A stretch of 64,000 nt of DNA from Hormiphora californensis (lineage: Eukaryota > Ctenophora > Tentaculata > Cydippida > Pleurobrachiidae). Of this stretch, positions 11,722 to 32,034 are shown in pieces. The position numbers and the translations under genes are program-made. The notes beneath the pieces were generated by a model, which worked only from the letters and a program-made list of their open reading frames with translations, was not told the origin of the DNA and ran no database searches. Within the stretch, counting starts at the first letter, position 1, and the number at the start of each line of letters is the position of its first letter. The stretch covers positions 8,333,712 to 8,397,711 of the forward strand of contig CM035350.1 of assembly GCA_020137815.1 (NCBI GenBank), read 5' to 3'.

Positions 11722-14700
11722 ATGGCTGATTTTGACAGCAAAACGGTAAGTTTGAAACCTGATAAAATAACTTAATTACAAAACATTAATAATGTCAATC
11801 CCTCAGACGAAAGAATATTTTGAACAATTAACATACTGTCATTACTGTCTAGTTTTATCCAACTGCACTTTTTAGTAATGGAATGTTAAATTTATAAATT
11901 AAAATTATGTCTGTATAGCTCAGGAAGTTACACAAAATACGTCATACTCTTCTCGTATGTAACAATCTCTCAGGTTAGCAACTTGAACAAAACATTCTAT
12001 GCCGAGGTTGAGGACATTATCACGAACATCTTCCCTAGGAAAATGGCAGAACTGGACAAACTGGCAAAGGTAATACTAATCATTCTAAGAGATATATCGA
12101 AAATATTGTCTTGCTTGACCCTGTTCGAATAAAACAACGAAAATTTAAATAGCGAGCTATTTACAATTTCAAATCTGTACAAGATCATAGAAAATGATTT
12201 GCAATTGTTATGATACATATATCCATGTTCAATATTTATTTCAGAATGAGCTCTTCTTGCTATCTCGGGACGTGGAGGTGAAGAAGGCATCACGAGCGTC
12301 TATCATCTTCGCCCAGCCTAAAACGGAGGGCCCTCCGCCTGCAAAAAGGAGAAAGAACTCGGAATCTGTGGAGAACGGAAATGAAGGTTCGTTTTAATTT
12401 TTAGAGGTTCGTGATCTTGCTGTCAATTATTCACCAGACAAAATTATAACTCATTTTCTTTTTAGTTGAAACATCAAGAACGATCATTCGGGTAAAACAG
12501 AACATGGTAAGTTGATGGTGTGACTTGACTGTACAGTGTACAATACTGTACATACAATATAATGACTTAACTGTATTGTAAGAAACTAGTTTTGTTTGTA
12601 CACTGAACAGTGAACAGATTACTGTGTCGTGTTATGTTTCATGGTGTATAAATTGATAAACATCAGTTTGTCCTGCTGCACACTCCAACTGACCCTGATA
12701 TAATAATGTCCCCTCAGGTTGTGAATGAAGTGACTTCCATCATTCATCCTGAGATTAGGGAGGCATCGGAATATTTTGGAAAGGTATTTAACAGCTATCC
12801 ACAACACAGTTGTATTATTTCGTTGTGTATTTAACAACTATATTATATCTGATAATAACCATTAACCAACTTACATTACCTTTTTTACTATAACGAGTTA
12901 TTAGGAACAATTAGAACACAATTCCTCCCTCCACTAGATCAAGATGTGGATTCAGCTACAGGTGCCCAAGATCGAGGATGGAAACAATTTCGGAGTCTCA
13001 ATCCAGGTTTGTAATTATAATGACATACTGTAATTACTACATAATGTGGGCAGGTGAGTAGAACTTCGCTCCTAATAAAAGGCTGCAATAAAAGGCTGCA
13101 ATAAAAGGCTGCATTAAAAGGCTGCAATAAAAGGCTGCAATGGATCACGTATCCAACTGGACTAAAGCAGGAGAGACCGAATCGTCCTCCCCTAACAGTG
13201 TTTCGTTTCACTTATCGGTCTCTACCATAAGCGGTAGATAGACGGAGATAGAGAGTTAGAGAGGTGAGAGTGAGAGATCCGAATCATGGACGACTAATCA
13301 AGTATTGTATCACGTTTCATGATATCCTCTAATTAATTAAATGAAAGGCGGTTACCTATAATTTGACTTAATCAGTGCCAATACGTGATTACTGATTTTC
13401 TACCGTTATTCGCCAATGTACACAATTCAGTAGAGCGGAATCACACATAGTACTATGATAGGTGAACCAAGTGGTTGGGTGGTTCACCTGTCGTTGTGCT
13501 ACACGCTCAATCAATAGATCTACCCTACCTCATTAGACCAACACTCTCAGTAGTTACTGACTACCTCTACTGAATCGTGAATCGATACGGAAAGACTAAT
13601 GGAGAATACATAGCGGTAGAGAATCATGTATCGGGACCGATGAGGTCTCATTGTCAATTGGTAACCGCTTTTCATTAGAGGATACCATGGTACGTGTGAT
13701 ACCATACCATGATTCTGATTTTTCACTCTCTCAGTTCTCACTCGTACTCGCTCTCTATCTCGATCTCTCTATCGCCTATGGTCTAGTTGGATACGTGACA
13801 CGAGTCACTATAATTAGGGGAAGGTGATTCGGTCTCTCTACAGCAGATACGTGATACGAAACACTATTAGGGGAGGACGATTCGGTCTATCCCCCGCTTT
13901 AGTCTGGTTAGATACGTGATCCCTTGCAGCCTTTTATTGCAGCCTTTTTCTGCAGCCTTTTTCTGCAGCCTTTTATTGCAGCCTTTTATTAGGAGCGAAG
14001 TTCTACTCACCTGCCATAATGTGGTCACCAACCCCTGGCTCGCATTGTATCTTGTCGTTCCACTTTTTATTGGTGGAAGGGTCTAATGCAAGCACGATAC
14101 CGATTATTTAGGCCAATTTTCCCGAAAAGGCCCGACACCCTCTGAAGGTCTTATGTTCTAAGTTCTAAGAGAGGGTCGAGCAACTCAGCTTAGTATTCAG
14201 AGCAACAACTGTAACAGAAACTATTAACAAAGAATAGTATCGATTATTACACAGTTTACAAATACAGGGCAGTAATTACAATCTATTGCACATGTGTAAC
14301 TGGTACTTCCGAGACCCCCACTCCCCAGTCCCCAGTCCCCATTACATTTCTAATTTATGTCTTCATCCTTCAGGAGGATACGATATCAGAGGTCGGTAGT
14401 TACTTTGAGTATCTGAGGAGTGCATTTGAAGAATGTTGTCGGTACCACGGGAACCGAGGGAAGATCGCTTCCAAAGTCATGAAGTACCCTTGTTTGGTGA
14501 GTGATATGCAACAGCGTGTACTCTGTTGTTAGGGTAAACTGGGGTAAAATGGTCCATTTTTTAACGTTTTAGGTTCTAAAATACGCAATTTATACAGCAG
14601 GAAGAAAAAATTATATAGGCTATCCAATGAAACGTTTTCCTTTCAGACGAGCTAAATTTTAAATCTGAAAGTTTTTTTTGGAAATTTTGCACTGGGGCAA

Positions 14701-16083
14701 AGTGGTCCCAGCCAATAGCATTGCTCGATTTTATCACGTGCCTGGTGTTGTTAGAGCAGCGATCAAATTCGGGGCAAAATGGTCCATGTTATCTTCAGCA
14801 GTTTCTGTTCTGCAGGACCACTTTGCCCCAGTTGTGGTATCACGTGGTATTGTATGCTCGATTTCATTGGTCCCAGGGTGGACCACTTTGCCCCAGAAAG
14901 GTGAACCACTTTGCCCCAGTTTGACTAATTTGACAATTAAATCAACTTAATAGTGGGTTTTTTGAAACATTTTTATATATATATATATATGTACCAAGTT
15001 TTAGAAGGATAAAAAAAACTAACTGGCAGTTTTTGCAAAATTAAAATCGGCCAACTCAAACAGAAATTACAGCAGTTTTAAAGCAAAAATTCGGAACAGA
15101 ACGAGCAGGTCTCCGCTGGAGAAAAAGTCACGTGACCACATGTAATAACTAGGACCATTTTGCCCCATACATGTGCCACTTTGCCCGGTGGACCATTTTA
15201 CCCCAGTTTACCCTACTAAATAAAATTACAAAAAACATGTTAGTACGGTCAGCAAACCACCATACCAACCCCCTACCAACCTCAATGCCAACTATTGCAC
15301 CTGTGTACTCTGACTCTGTTATTTGTGTTGTAAGCAAGGGAACGTGGTGCACTATAATAACACACATATGTTGTATTCTCCCTCCCTCCCTGTATCTCTC
15401 TTAGAGATATGTATCTCGCTCTGAGATATTATCTTCTAAAGGGAGCTCTATCATATCTCTCATAGTCTCTACCCGAATATGTTCTCGAGAAAAGCTTAAT
15501 GACTTTTGAGAGTTGAGAGAAAATGAGCGAGAGAAGGACATAGAGTATGATTCTCTCCCTTAGTACAGGACAGTATAGAGACCCATTTAAGTATTAGGTT
15601 AAATGCCTCTAGGCTCAATAGCTGTCGACTTTCGTTTAGCCCCATTAAGTATAATAAGTCACATACAGAAAGTAAGTCACATACAGAAAGTAAGTCACAT
15701 ACAGAAAGTTAAAATGACTACCACTCCCTATAGGACGACTACGCTCAGTATTTGTGTGAAATTGACTGCAAGCAGTTCCAGCTTATCAGGATTCTGACCA
15801 ACGAACTGAAAATGATATATGTAAGTTAACAAGATATAGCACGTCCCATGATACTGGGATAAACACTGCCCAAAATAAGAAAATACCCTGTCACGAAACA
15901 CAAAATGTAGTATCATATGGCAGGCAAATTGCAATTCCCAGCAGTGTGGATTTCTACAACTTTTTTATATCTTTTCTACGGCCTGTTTACTCCTTTTTTC
16001 AGAGTTGTGTTTACGACATTCTGAACAAGAACTCAGAAAAGATCAAGCAACCACGAAGCCTGACAAGCATTAACCTCTACTAA
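11722..16083 (+). CDS. PSME3: Proteasome activator REG-gamma/PA28-gamma
   Basis: Nine exons join in frame: 11722-11745, 11974-12069, 12245-12386, 12466-12506, 12718-12783, 12938-13006, 14374-14496, 15734-15820 and 16003-16083. They give 729 nt, or 242 residues, close to the ~254 of animal PA28-gamma. All borders are GT-AG. The product caps the 20S proteasome as a heptamer and promotes ATP- and ubiquitin-independent degradation, in vertebrates mainly in the nucleus. Recognition rests on the helix with the IEDGNNFGVSIQ activation-loop region (exon 6), the K-YP motif (exon 7), and the C-terminal EKIKQPRSL with a final Tyr. PAKRRKN in exon 3 resembles a nuclear localisation signal. Intron 6 holds a 965-bp transposon and intron 7 a 682-bp MITE. 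A polyadenylation signal follows at 16189. Confidence 0.93.
13050..14014. mobile_element. Foldback DNA element with 13-bp satellite arms
   Basis: Both ends read GCAGGTGAGTAGAACTTCGC inward, followed by TAATAAAAGGCTGC units and then GGATCACGTATCCAAC, in inverted orientation. The element is flanked by a 10-bp direct repeat, CATAATGTGG, at 13040-13049 and 14015-14024: a target-site duplication. No transposase ORF is present in the 965 bp, so it is non-autonomous. A 9-11 bp duplication would suit a Mutator-like transposase, but that assignment is inference. It sits in intron 6 of the proteasome activator gene. Confidence 0.85.
14532..15213. mobile_element. MITE with GGGTAAACTGGGG ends, TA target
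   Basis: The left end GGGTAAACTGGGGTAAAATG is repeated in inverted form at the right end, and each is flanked by TA (14530-14531, 15214-15215). Inside, the phrase TGGGGCAAAGTGGTCC and its complement recur several times. There is no ORF of transposase size. TA duplication suggests mobilisation by a Tc1/mariner-type transposase. It lies in intron 7 of the proteasome activator gene. Confidence 0.8.
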
Positions 16084-16188
16084 ACGCCATCATGGGGGAC
16101 ATTTTTAGTGAAAGACATGTCGTGTCTGGGGATTATGAGATTTCTGTGACTCTCTCAGTTTTAATATATATCATCCGGTATTCCCGTA

Positions 16189-16194
16189 AATAAA
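16189..16194 (+). promoter_or_regulatory. Polyadenylation signal AATAAA of PSME3
   Basis: AATAAA lies 106 bp after the stop codon at 16081-16083 and is followed by a GT-rich stretch (GTGTGTTGTGTC), as expected for cleavage and polyadenylation. Confidence 0.65.
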
Positions 16195-16299
16195 CAAAGT
16201 GTGTTGTGTCTTTCTCAGTTAAACATCCCATGAACAGGGGAGTGTGAAGGGAGGAGACATCAGGCATGCCCTTCAGCGGAGTCTCAGGACTCAGGGTCT

Positions 16300-16740
16300 C
16301 TGTTCTTCCTGTTGTATATTCTGTGGCACTCTGACGCAGGTGTCATACACACCTTCCCAACCTTGACCGAACGGAACGCGCGACCCTCCACAGCAAGGGT
16401 TTTCAGCGCAATGCGCGGCTTTCCCTCCCTGAAGAGGTCGGGTTCGGTGCGCGGCTCACAGCTTGCATGTCACACTGCCGCACCATCTCCCGATTTGTTG
16501 CTTCTTCAACTCACGACACCTCGCGCGTTCCAGCGAGTCTACCAAGCAACTTTGAGGGGGGCGTATCGAGCAGAATCCGGCCAGTTGGTGTTGCCAGCAG
16601 AGAGGGAGTGACAGGACTCACACTTCGAGCAATTACATGAATTGTCTACGTTTTCTACCTCCCTGCTTCTTCCACAGCATGTCATGGCAGAAGGGGGGAA
16701 GAAGCATTGAGGAATCCGGTGATACACAAAATAAAACTCT
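16300..16740 (+). other. GC-rich patch with an unrecognised ORF
   Basis: An open frame of 99 codons (16312-16611) runs through DNA clearly richer in CG than its surroundings and is followed by AATAAA near 16728. I see no domain. It could be a terminal exon, a promoter island or a repeat remnant. I do not claim a gene. Confidence 0.2.
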
Positions 16741-17346
16741 GCTATTTTGTTCCGTTTGTGTTTCGTACACACAGGACTAGAAGATATCATGGAATGTGAC
16801 ATGTAGAGAGCATGTCAAATATCTGCTGGTTACTAACACACATCATCTTTCCCATATCAGTTCAGCTCATTTATAGTAGATACAGATATATACCTTAGGT
16901 CCGTTTTCTCACGTTCGTACACACAAAAATAGAGCTTGATTCTCTCCAAAAATAATATATCCCACTTTATAGATTCGTTCTCTTTTCAAACATTCAGCAG
17001 TCCTTTTTCACGTGTTGCAGGGGGTAAGAAACAAAATACATACAAGTGAACAAACACACTCATTCATACTCACACTCTCACACACACAAACGCACTCTTT
17101 CAAATTCACACTCACACACTTTCTCTCTCGGTATAAAAATAAATAGATAGGGTTGTAAACGAAATTTATAGTACGATCAATATTCAGTCATTTTATGAGT
17201 ATTCCTTGACGGCTCAGTCCTCATGGTTCTGGAGGATTATGATGGCGGGCTTCCAGATCAGTCACATCAACACCTATACACGTGGGCAGTATGTTTCAAT
17301 TTGAACATCATTTGGTGGTCAATATATATCCACACATTTCCCCCTC

Positions 17347-23009
<5,663 letters not shown>

Positions 23010-23211
23010 TCTGAATTTCTACAAGGGAGAAGAAGGGTAGTCAACGGTGGCTACACTAACGATACTAAACGGTCAAGTAGAGGTTATATGATCGAGACAG
23101 GAGTGAGGAGAGAGAGAGAGGGGGTCATCAAGAAGCCATTCTGTGAGTGTAATTTCTTTCTTCGTATCATCACCCTCTCAACTCGAGTGGGTGAGAGAGA
23201 AATAGAGCGAG

Positions 23212-23249
23212 GGAGAGAGAGAGAGAGAAAGAGAGATACAAAGTGCAGC

Positions 23250-23294
<45 letters not shown>

Positions 23295-23352
23295 AGAGAG
23301 AGAGAAAGAGATAGAGAGAGATACAAAGTGCAGCGATAGAGAGAGAGAGATG
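23212..23352. repeat. (GA)n array with a duplicated GATACAAAGTGCAGC block
   Basis: GA repeats are interrupted twice by the phrase GATACAAAGTGCAGCGATAG, indicating tandem duplication of a larger unit. It lies upstream of the membrane-protein start. Confidence 0.8.
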
Positions 23353-24199
23353 GTAGGGAAATACAGCGACAACATGGATAGAGGAACGGGGGGAGGGTGT
23401 TCATCACGTGTACAATGCCCCTAGCAGATAAGAGGAAGGTTATTAAACTCTAGAACCGGGGCTCCCTGGGAAGAGTGGGTGCTGATAGCACCAATATATG
23501 CGTCATAGATAATTCAGAGTTTGTAATCATATAATGCGTTATCAAACCGACAGTGCTACTTAAATATGCAACATATTACATATGTTTGGCTCTTGGGAGT
23601 GGGACTATGACAAACATAAACAAAGTACCGTTAGGAAGAGGCAGAATATCTATTACCTCTGGGCTCTGGGCTCTGGTCCCTGGACTGATTTGGAAAACAA
23701 AAAAAATGTCAAAAATCAACTATGAGTTGGTTTGGACAATGGACAGTTTGAAATGGTTGGTGAAAATCATACAGCAAGTTTAATATGATGTAGAGAATTT
23801 AATTGTCATTGGCCTAAACAAAGTGCTTTGACTTGTGAGGAATTCCGAGTGACTTGGCAGTTGGCAAGGACTGAGGACAAGATCGTGAAAAAAACGGTGG
23901 AAAAGGAAAAAAAATTGGAATTTTTAGAAACTTAAGTTAACGCGCGCGTGTCATGCCGTTAACTTATTTTTAAAACAGCGCGTTACGTTTATTTTAAGAA
24001 ATATCTTGCGCATCCACTCCCGCGCGCCGACTTAAAATGAGATTTCCAACAAGTTTTTTTTTTAATTTGGTTTTTCAGATTTTGAAGAACTTTGGAAATG
24101 TTCAGTCCTGCTGTCTCGCGTCTGCCGTCTGCACTCTGCATGATCCGTTTTTAAACAAGGTGATGATACTACAGTGGTGAATGCATGTTATAATGATAG

Positions 24200-24394
24200 A
24201 TGCACCGCCCGGAAAGAAAGTTGAGGTTCCAACGTCCCCCACCACTTGACACTTCACAAATCTCTGTTGCAACGAAGTACCACAACTCGTTCACCTGCAG
24301 AGCAGCCCGACTTTGGAACACCCTACCATGCAACGTGAATACGGCAGAAGACCTAGCCTCGTTCAAAGTCTTTCTTGGTAAATGGCTGGAGTGA
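24200..24394 (+). pseudogene. Non-LTR retrotransposon tail
   Basis: The frame encodes FTCRAARLWNTLP, then EDLASFKVFLGKWL and a stop. This is the standard C-terminal signature of LINE polyproteins (R-x-W-N-x-LP followed by F-K-x-x-L). About 200 bp of 3' flank follows, with no catalytic domain upstream, so it is a short dead copy. Confidence 0.6.
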
Positions 24395-25352
24395 TTCCCG
24401 GACTGACCCCTGGTGGCTGGATACACTCGACAGAACAACAATTCGATACTTGACTGGGAACGAATAGCTTCCAGGGAGGGGGAGGCTCTATGAGGAGCTG
24501 ACACCTGTGCAGTATTTGCACAAAGAGGACTACAAGAAGTCATGCACTGCCTCAAAATTGTCAGAATTGCCACTGAGTCTGGAGTCACTTATCTGTTTTT
24601 TCTAATATAAGCCCCCAGCCGGGACGTCTCCAGGAGATCTCTGGAACTGTAAGGGAGCCGGGAGTCCGTAAGTAAGTGCTACTTTAGAGAGTACGTTGGC
24701 ACCATTTTTCTACTATTTATTCAAAAAATCCGTGTGTCATAAGCGCTGTTCTGAGCTTTTGGAGTGAGGGCTGTTGAGGATGAAAGAGGATGTGATGATG
24801 AATCGTTTTCCTTCCAACAACAGAACTTGTGCTGGGCCGTAAAACGGACTATAAATGTTTATTTTGTATTGTATTGATTTGATTTGAAATAGATATTATA
24901 TAAACGTACAAATTGCACATTAAATAAATACCCGACTGACTCTTACTAATAGTTTAGCAGCCTATGGCGCGAGTGCTTACGTCTTAAAAAACTAATTTAA
25001 AAATATTTAAAAAAAGTAGCTATAAGGCTACGACACACTCTTATACTAGTTATAAGCTAAATTTATTTCACTCAATAATAATAACAATTATACTTACCCT
25101 TGATTCCCAATCCCCCACCTCCCTCCCCCATGAACCATACCCCGAATTTAACGTCATGTCGACTGTTGGGTAGATGTTAAGATCAGTTATAATTCACATC
25201 TGTGGTGCGGGTCCACCATCTTGTTTCAAACTGTTCAACACCACTCCAAACCTTCAATTTGAGTACAATGTAAGAATGAAAGCTATGTGCGGAAGAAGGA
25301 CAGTTACTGTAAAGTTAAAAGAAGAGAAAGGGGCCCACACCACAGCAGCGGA

Positions 25353-25859
25353 TTAAGTTATGTCGTGTAAGGCTTTCCAGAGATGGTCTTTCAGTCTAGA
25401 GGAAAATAAATGGTGTTCAGCTGTATTTCTCAGTTCTTTAGGAAGTAAGTTCCACTCAAGGTGGCAGCGGTAAAAGTAACAGTTTTTGAACAGGTCTACT
25501 CTGGGTTGTTCGGTACATATAATGTCCGTACTGTCTCGTTTTGTTTGTTGTCTGGTGGCACGTCTGTCATGTAATTCTGGATTGTATTTTTGTAGGAAAG
25601 ATGGGAGTTTTATAGGAGACGTCTCATAGAATATTTTATGGAACAATTTAAGATCATTATATTGGAATTTTTGAGTCATTGGGAGTACGTCAATCTCCCT
25701 GAGTTTTTTTATATACGTATCTAAACTATAACTGGTATCTGTTTCACCGAATATCCATTTTGTGGCACGTTTCTGGAGTCGTTCAAACTTAAGCAGACTT
25801 GACTCAGTAGCATTTTCGCTAACGACGTAACAAACATAACAAGTATAGTATATCTGCAT
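25353..25859 (-). pseudogene. Retrotransposon reverse-transcriptase C-terminal remnant
   Basis: A 168-codon frame contains LLKFERLQKRATKWIFG and ends with FYRCHLEWNLLPKELRN and a short tail. The E-R-x-Q-x-R-A-x-K-x-I motif and the W-N-x-LP motif mark the region after the polymerase domain of LINE-type reverse transcriptases. The polymerase itself is absent. It lies about 0.5 kb downstream of the AlkB-SGNH ORF on the same strand, so both could belong to one element that lost its middle. Confidence 0.6.
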
Positions 25860-26242
25860 CTGACTTTGAACAAATTAATGCCTGCAATCCTAAACTTTTT
25901 ATAACATCGATATGCATACTTACTATGTCTCATACCTTTGACTAAGAAGAGGAATAGGACACAATTTGCATACCAAATATATGGTGAATTCAGATCAAAC
26001 ACAAATTGGCCTTCTTTTCTGAACTTGACGGGTGGAGGGGTACTCCTGAGCATTATTCCTAAAAGAGCTATCATTAGTATTGTGTAACAAATATATATGA
26101 GGAAATGATAGATTAGTATGTCTGTCGTTTCATTGTATTGTCTTTTGTTATTGTCGGTGTTGTCAATTTTTATCCTTTTCCCCCCAGCCAGACCCCCCGC
26201 AAAACCCCCAATAGTTTTTCTGTATTGTTCGACACTGATCAT
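25860..26242 (-). CDS. Unrecognised ORF with hydrophobic segments
   Basis: An open frame beginning at 26242 contains two hydrophobic stretches, FLIYICYTILMIALLGIML and YIWYANCVLFLFLV, separated by a polar loop, and then a basic segment. The frame continues past 25860 into the overlapping retroelement remnant, but that part reads better in the other frame. I recognise no family. It may be a piece of a membrane protein, part of the retroelement or chance. Confidence 0.25.
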
Positions 26243-26371
26243 TGAATGGGAATGGGTTTAGGGTTTAGGAATGGGTTAACAAATGGGGAAATTAGGGGAC
26301 AATGATGAAAACTCGGCCCCCCAAACCCCAGAGAATTGTTATCATTAAATTATATATTATAAATCGAGATA

Positions 26372-27832
26372 TCAGTTAAGAACTAACTCCTCATACATAA
26401 TCTCATTTAACACGTTGTACCCATTATTGTTGAGGTGTACTCCGTCCTCCGAAAACAAAACACTATTAAAATTAAGTTCATTATTTAAAAACTCAATTGT
26501 CCAATCCGACACTACACAATTCAAAGACCTTCCTACACTCATCACAATACGATTAAACATAAACACGTTACTCGCTATCCAACCACTATCAGGTCTGAGG
26601 GGGATAACCGTAGCGAGAACGATCTCGGTATCATCCCCAAACCTTCTCCTAACCTCCCTAACTAAATCTACATATGCCTTATACACACTCCCTTTACCCT
26701 TACTCGACCTTACAAACCCTCCCCAATATCTGATGTCATTGGTCCCAAACGCCAAAATAACCTTGTTGACCTCTAGACATGGGTGCGTCACTTCCAGTCC
26801 GTTCAACATATCCATAGCCAAACTCCCCCTCCAGTTCTCATTCGGCCTACAAAGTCTCGCCCCTGAAATCGAGATGTTCACTAGCGCCGGGTCCTCGTGG
26901 ATCCACTTTGTCATACTGGTTCCTAGTAGAAGTGTCCTTGGTGTCAGTCTGGGGTTCGGCAGTGCTGGTGTTGGTAGAAGGGGCGATCTGGTAGGGAATA
27001 CAGAGTTCTCTTCCTGATACCCATCTACGGCAGGCGGCGAGGTTGGCGACAAAGTCATCTGTGATGCTGGAGCTTCCACCCGAGACGGGTGTACTGCGAA
27101 CTGGGGCACCTTCTGGGACTTAGCTGGGGTTGGTGCAGGTGGAGTTGGTTCTGGAGGCGATGTTCTGTGCCTCTTCCTAAAAGACAGGGCATATCTCACG
27201 CCATGCTCAACCTTCTGTGCACGGTGCTTAAAGTGCTCTTGGCACCCTGGCTTCATGGTGTACGCCTCACCATCCTTAGTGGTTATAGACAGCTTAGGCC
27301 GCATCCGGCCATCTCCAAGGTAGGGAATGAAATCTACAGCACCATCGTTGCCGACGGTCACGACGGTAATAGGTGAGTTGTCCACCAGCGAAGTCTCGAA
27401 ATCTGAGTGGTATCCCACGCCGTCCCCTTTTCTGTATCTAGTGACTAGGCAGGAGTTGAACTCAGTCCCTTGGTCCTTGTTAATCCTCCCCATCAGCTTG
27501 TTAATGTTCGGGTATTTGGTTATGTCCCTGGGTGCCAGGTCCACATTGGCCCACCCGTAGGGACACCCAGTGTTAGTTAGCCAGGTATTCTTGCCAGTTA
27601 ATCCTCCTACTTCCCATTTCATCATCTCGAGGTCCTCATCAGAAACATATCTCCCGTGGTGGGTAACAAACTGATTCGGATCCTTTTCTGGAACTCCATC
27701 TCTCTTACGCCTCTCTAGCTCCTTTTGTACAATCTGTATAATCCTCTCCAACACGGGCGATGATACCCTGGTAAAGACTTCCTCTAGAGGTGTGTTGTCT
27801 AGAATCATGTTGGAGGCGTTGTTAACAACCAT
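26372..27832 (-). CDS. AlkB-like 2-oxoglutarate/Fe(II) dioxygenase fused to SGNH esterase
   Basis: One uninterrupted ORF of 486 residues carries two enzymes. Residues ~85-222 match the AlkB-type dioxygenase pattern: YHSDFE gives the iron-binding H142 and D144, FKHRAQK gives a distal histidine (H203), and RYALSFR gives the 2-oxoglutarate arginines. AlkB enzymes oxidatively remove methyl groups from nucleic acids. A Pro-rich linker (~225-298) follows. Residues ~299-486 form an SGNH hydrolase: LLLGTSM (nucleophile Ser306), AFGTNDIR (block III, Asn365) and DGVHLNNNGY (catalytic Asp463/His466). The first 50 residues look like a basic helix. SGNH esterases are known in ORF1 of CR1-like retrotransposons, and a retroelement tail lies downstream, so this is probably an element-encoded ORF1. 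The AlkB addition is unfamiliar to me. All catalytic residues are intact. Confidence 0.8.
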   Translation of the reverse strand: MVVNNASNMILDNTPLEEVFTRVSSPVLERIIQIVQKELERRKRDGVPEKDPNQFVTHHGRYVSDEDLEMMKWEVGGLTGKNTWLTNTGCPYGWANVDLAPRDITKYPNINKLMGRINKDQGTEFNSCLVTRYRKGDGVGYHSDFETSLVDNSPITVVTVGNDGAVDFIPYLGDGRMRPKLSITTKDGEAYTMKPGCQEHFKHRAQKVEHGVRYALSFRKRHRTSPPEPTPPAPTPAKSQKVPQFAVHPSRVEAPASQMTLSPTSPPAVDGYQEENSVFPTRSPLLPTPALPNPRLTPRTLLLGTSMTKWIHEDPALVNISISGARLCRPNENWRGSLAMDMLNGLEVTHPCLEVNKVILAFGTNDIRYWGGFVRSSKGKGSVYKAYVDLVREVRRRFGDDTEIVLATVIPLRPDSGWIASNVFMFNRIVMSVGRSLNCVVSDWTIEFLNNELNFNSVLFSEDGVHLNNNGYNVLNEIMYEELVLN

Positions 27833-28377
27833 TCCTAAAACTCCATGGCTAAAACAGGCTGTTAATCCAAGAACATTGCGTCCTCAAATTAATTTGTTTA
27901 AAGTAGTGCCGAAAAGCTTGATTGGTCAAAAGAGGTAGCGCAGTGCAGATTTTTTCTAGAACTCTAGAATCTGACCCATCTTCTTCTAAAGCCTAGCCGT
28001 CAAGCAATTAATTACTAAGCCGATCAGTCGCAATATTTCTTGTGTACGTTCACTAATACGTCCTGCTTGTCTTTCCCTGGCTTTTGCATACATCTTATCT
28101 GTAGCAGCCAACTTTTATCAGTGCACTGCATTTAACTTGCTCTAACTTCGTTATGTCCTTGTATGCCATATTACCGCTTCTCATGACCACCGTAGCGTTG
28201 TTTTGCTTTGTTGCGTCTCATAAAGTTTTCAAATCACACTCAAATACTGTATTATTACAAATTGCTTAACATCACTCACATGATTTGTAGGAATAACAAT
28301 ATGACAGCCAGTGTGTGGAGTTGTTTAGAGTAGTGTGTCAACTACTCTAATACACGCCCAGTCCGACATACATCAGG

Positions 28378-32034
<3,657 letters not shown>

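Noticed and set aside
26415-27560. Plus-strand ORFs of 77-200 codons
   Set aside because: They lie opposite the AlkB-SGNH ORF, which has two complete catalytic motif sets. The plus frames have none.
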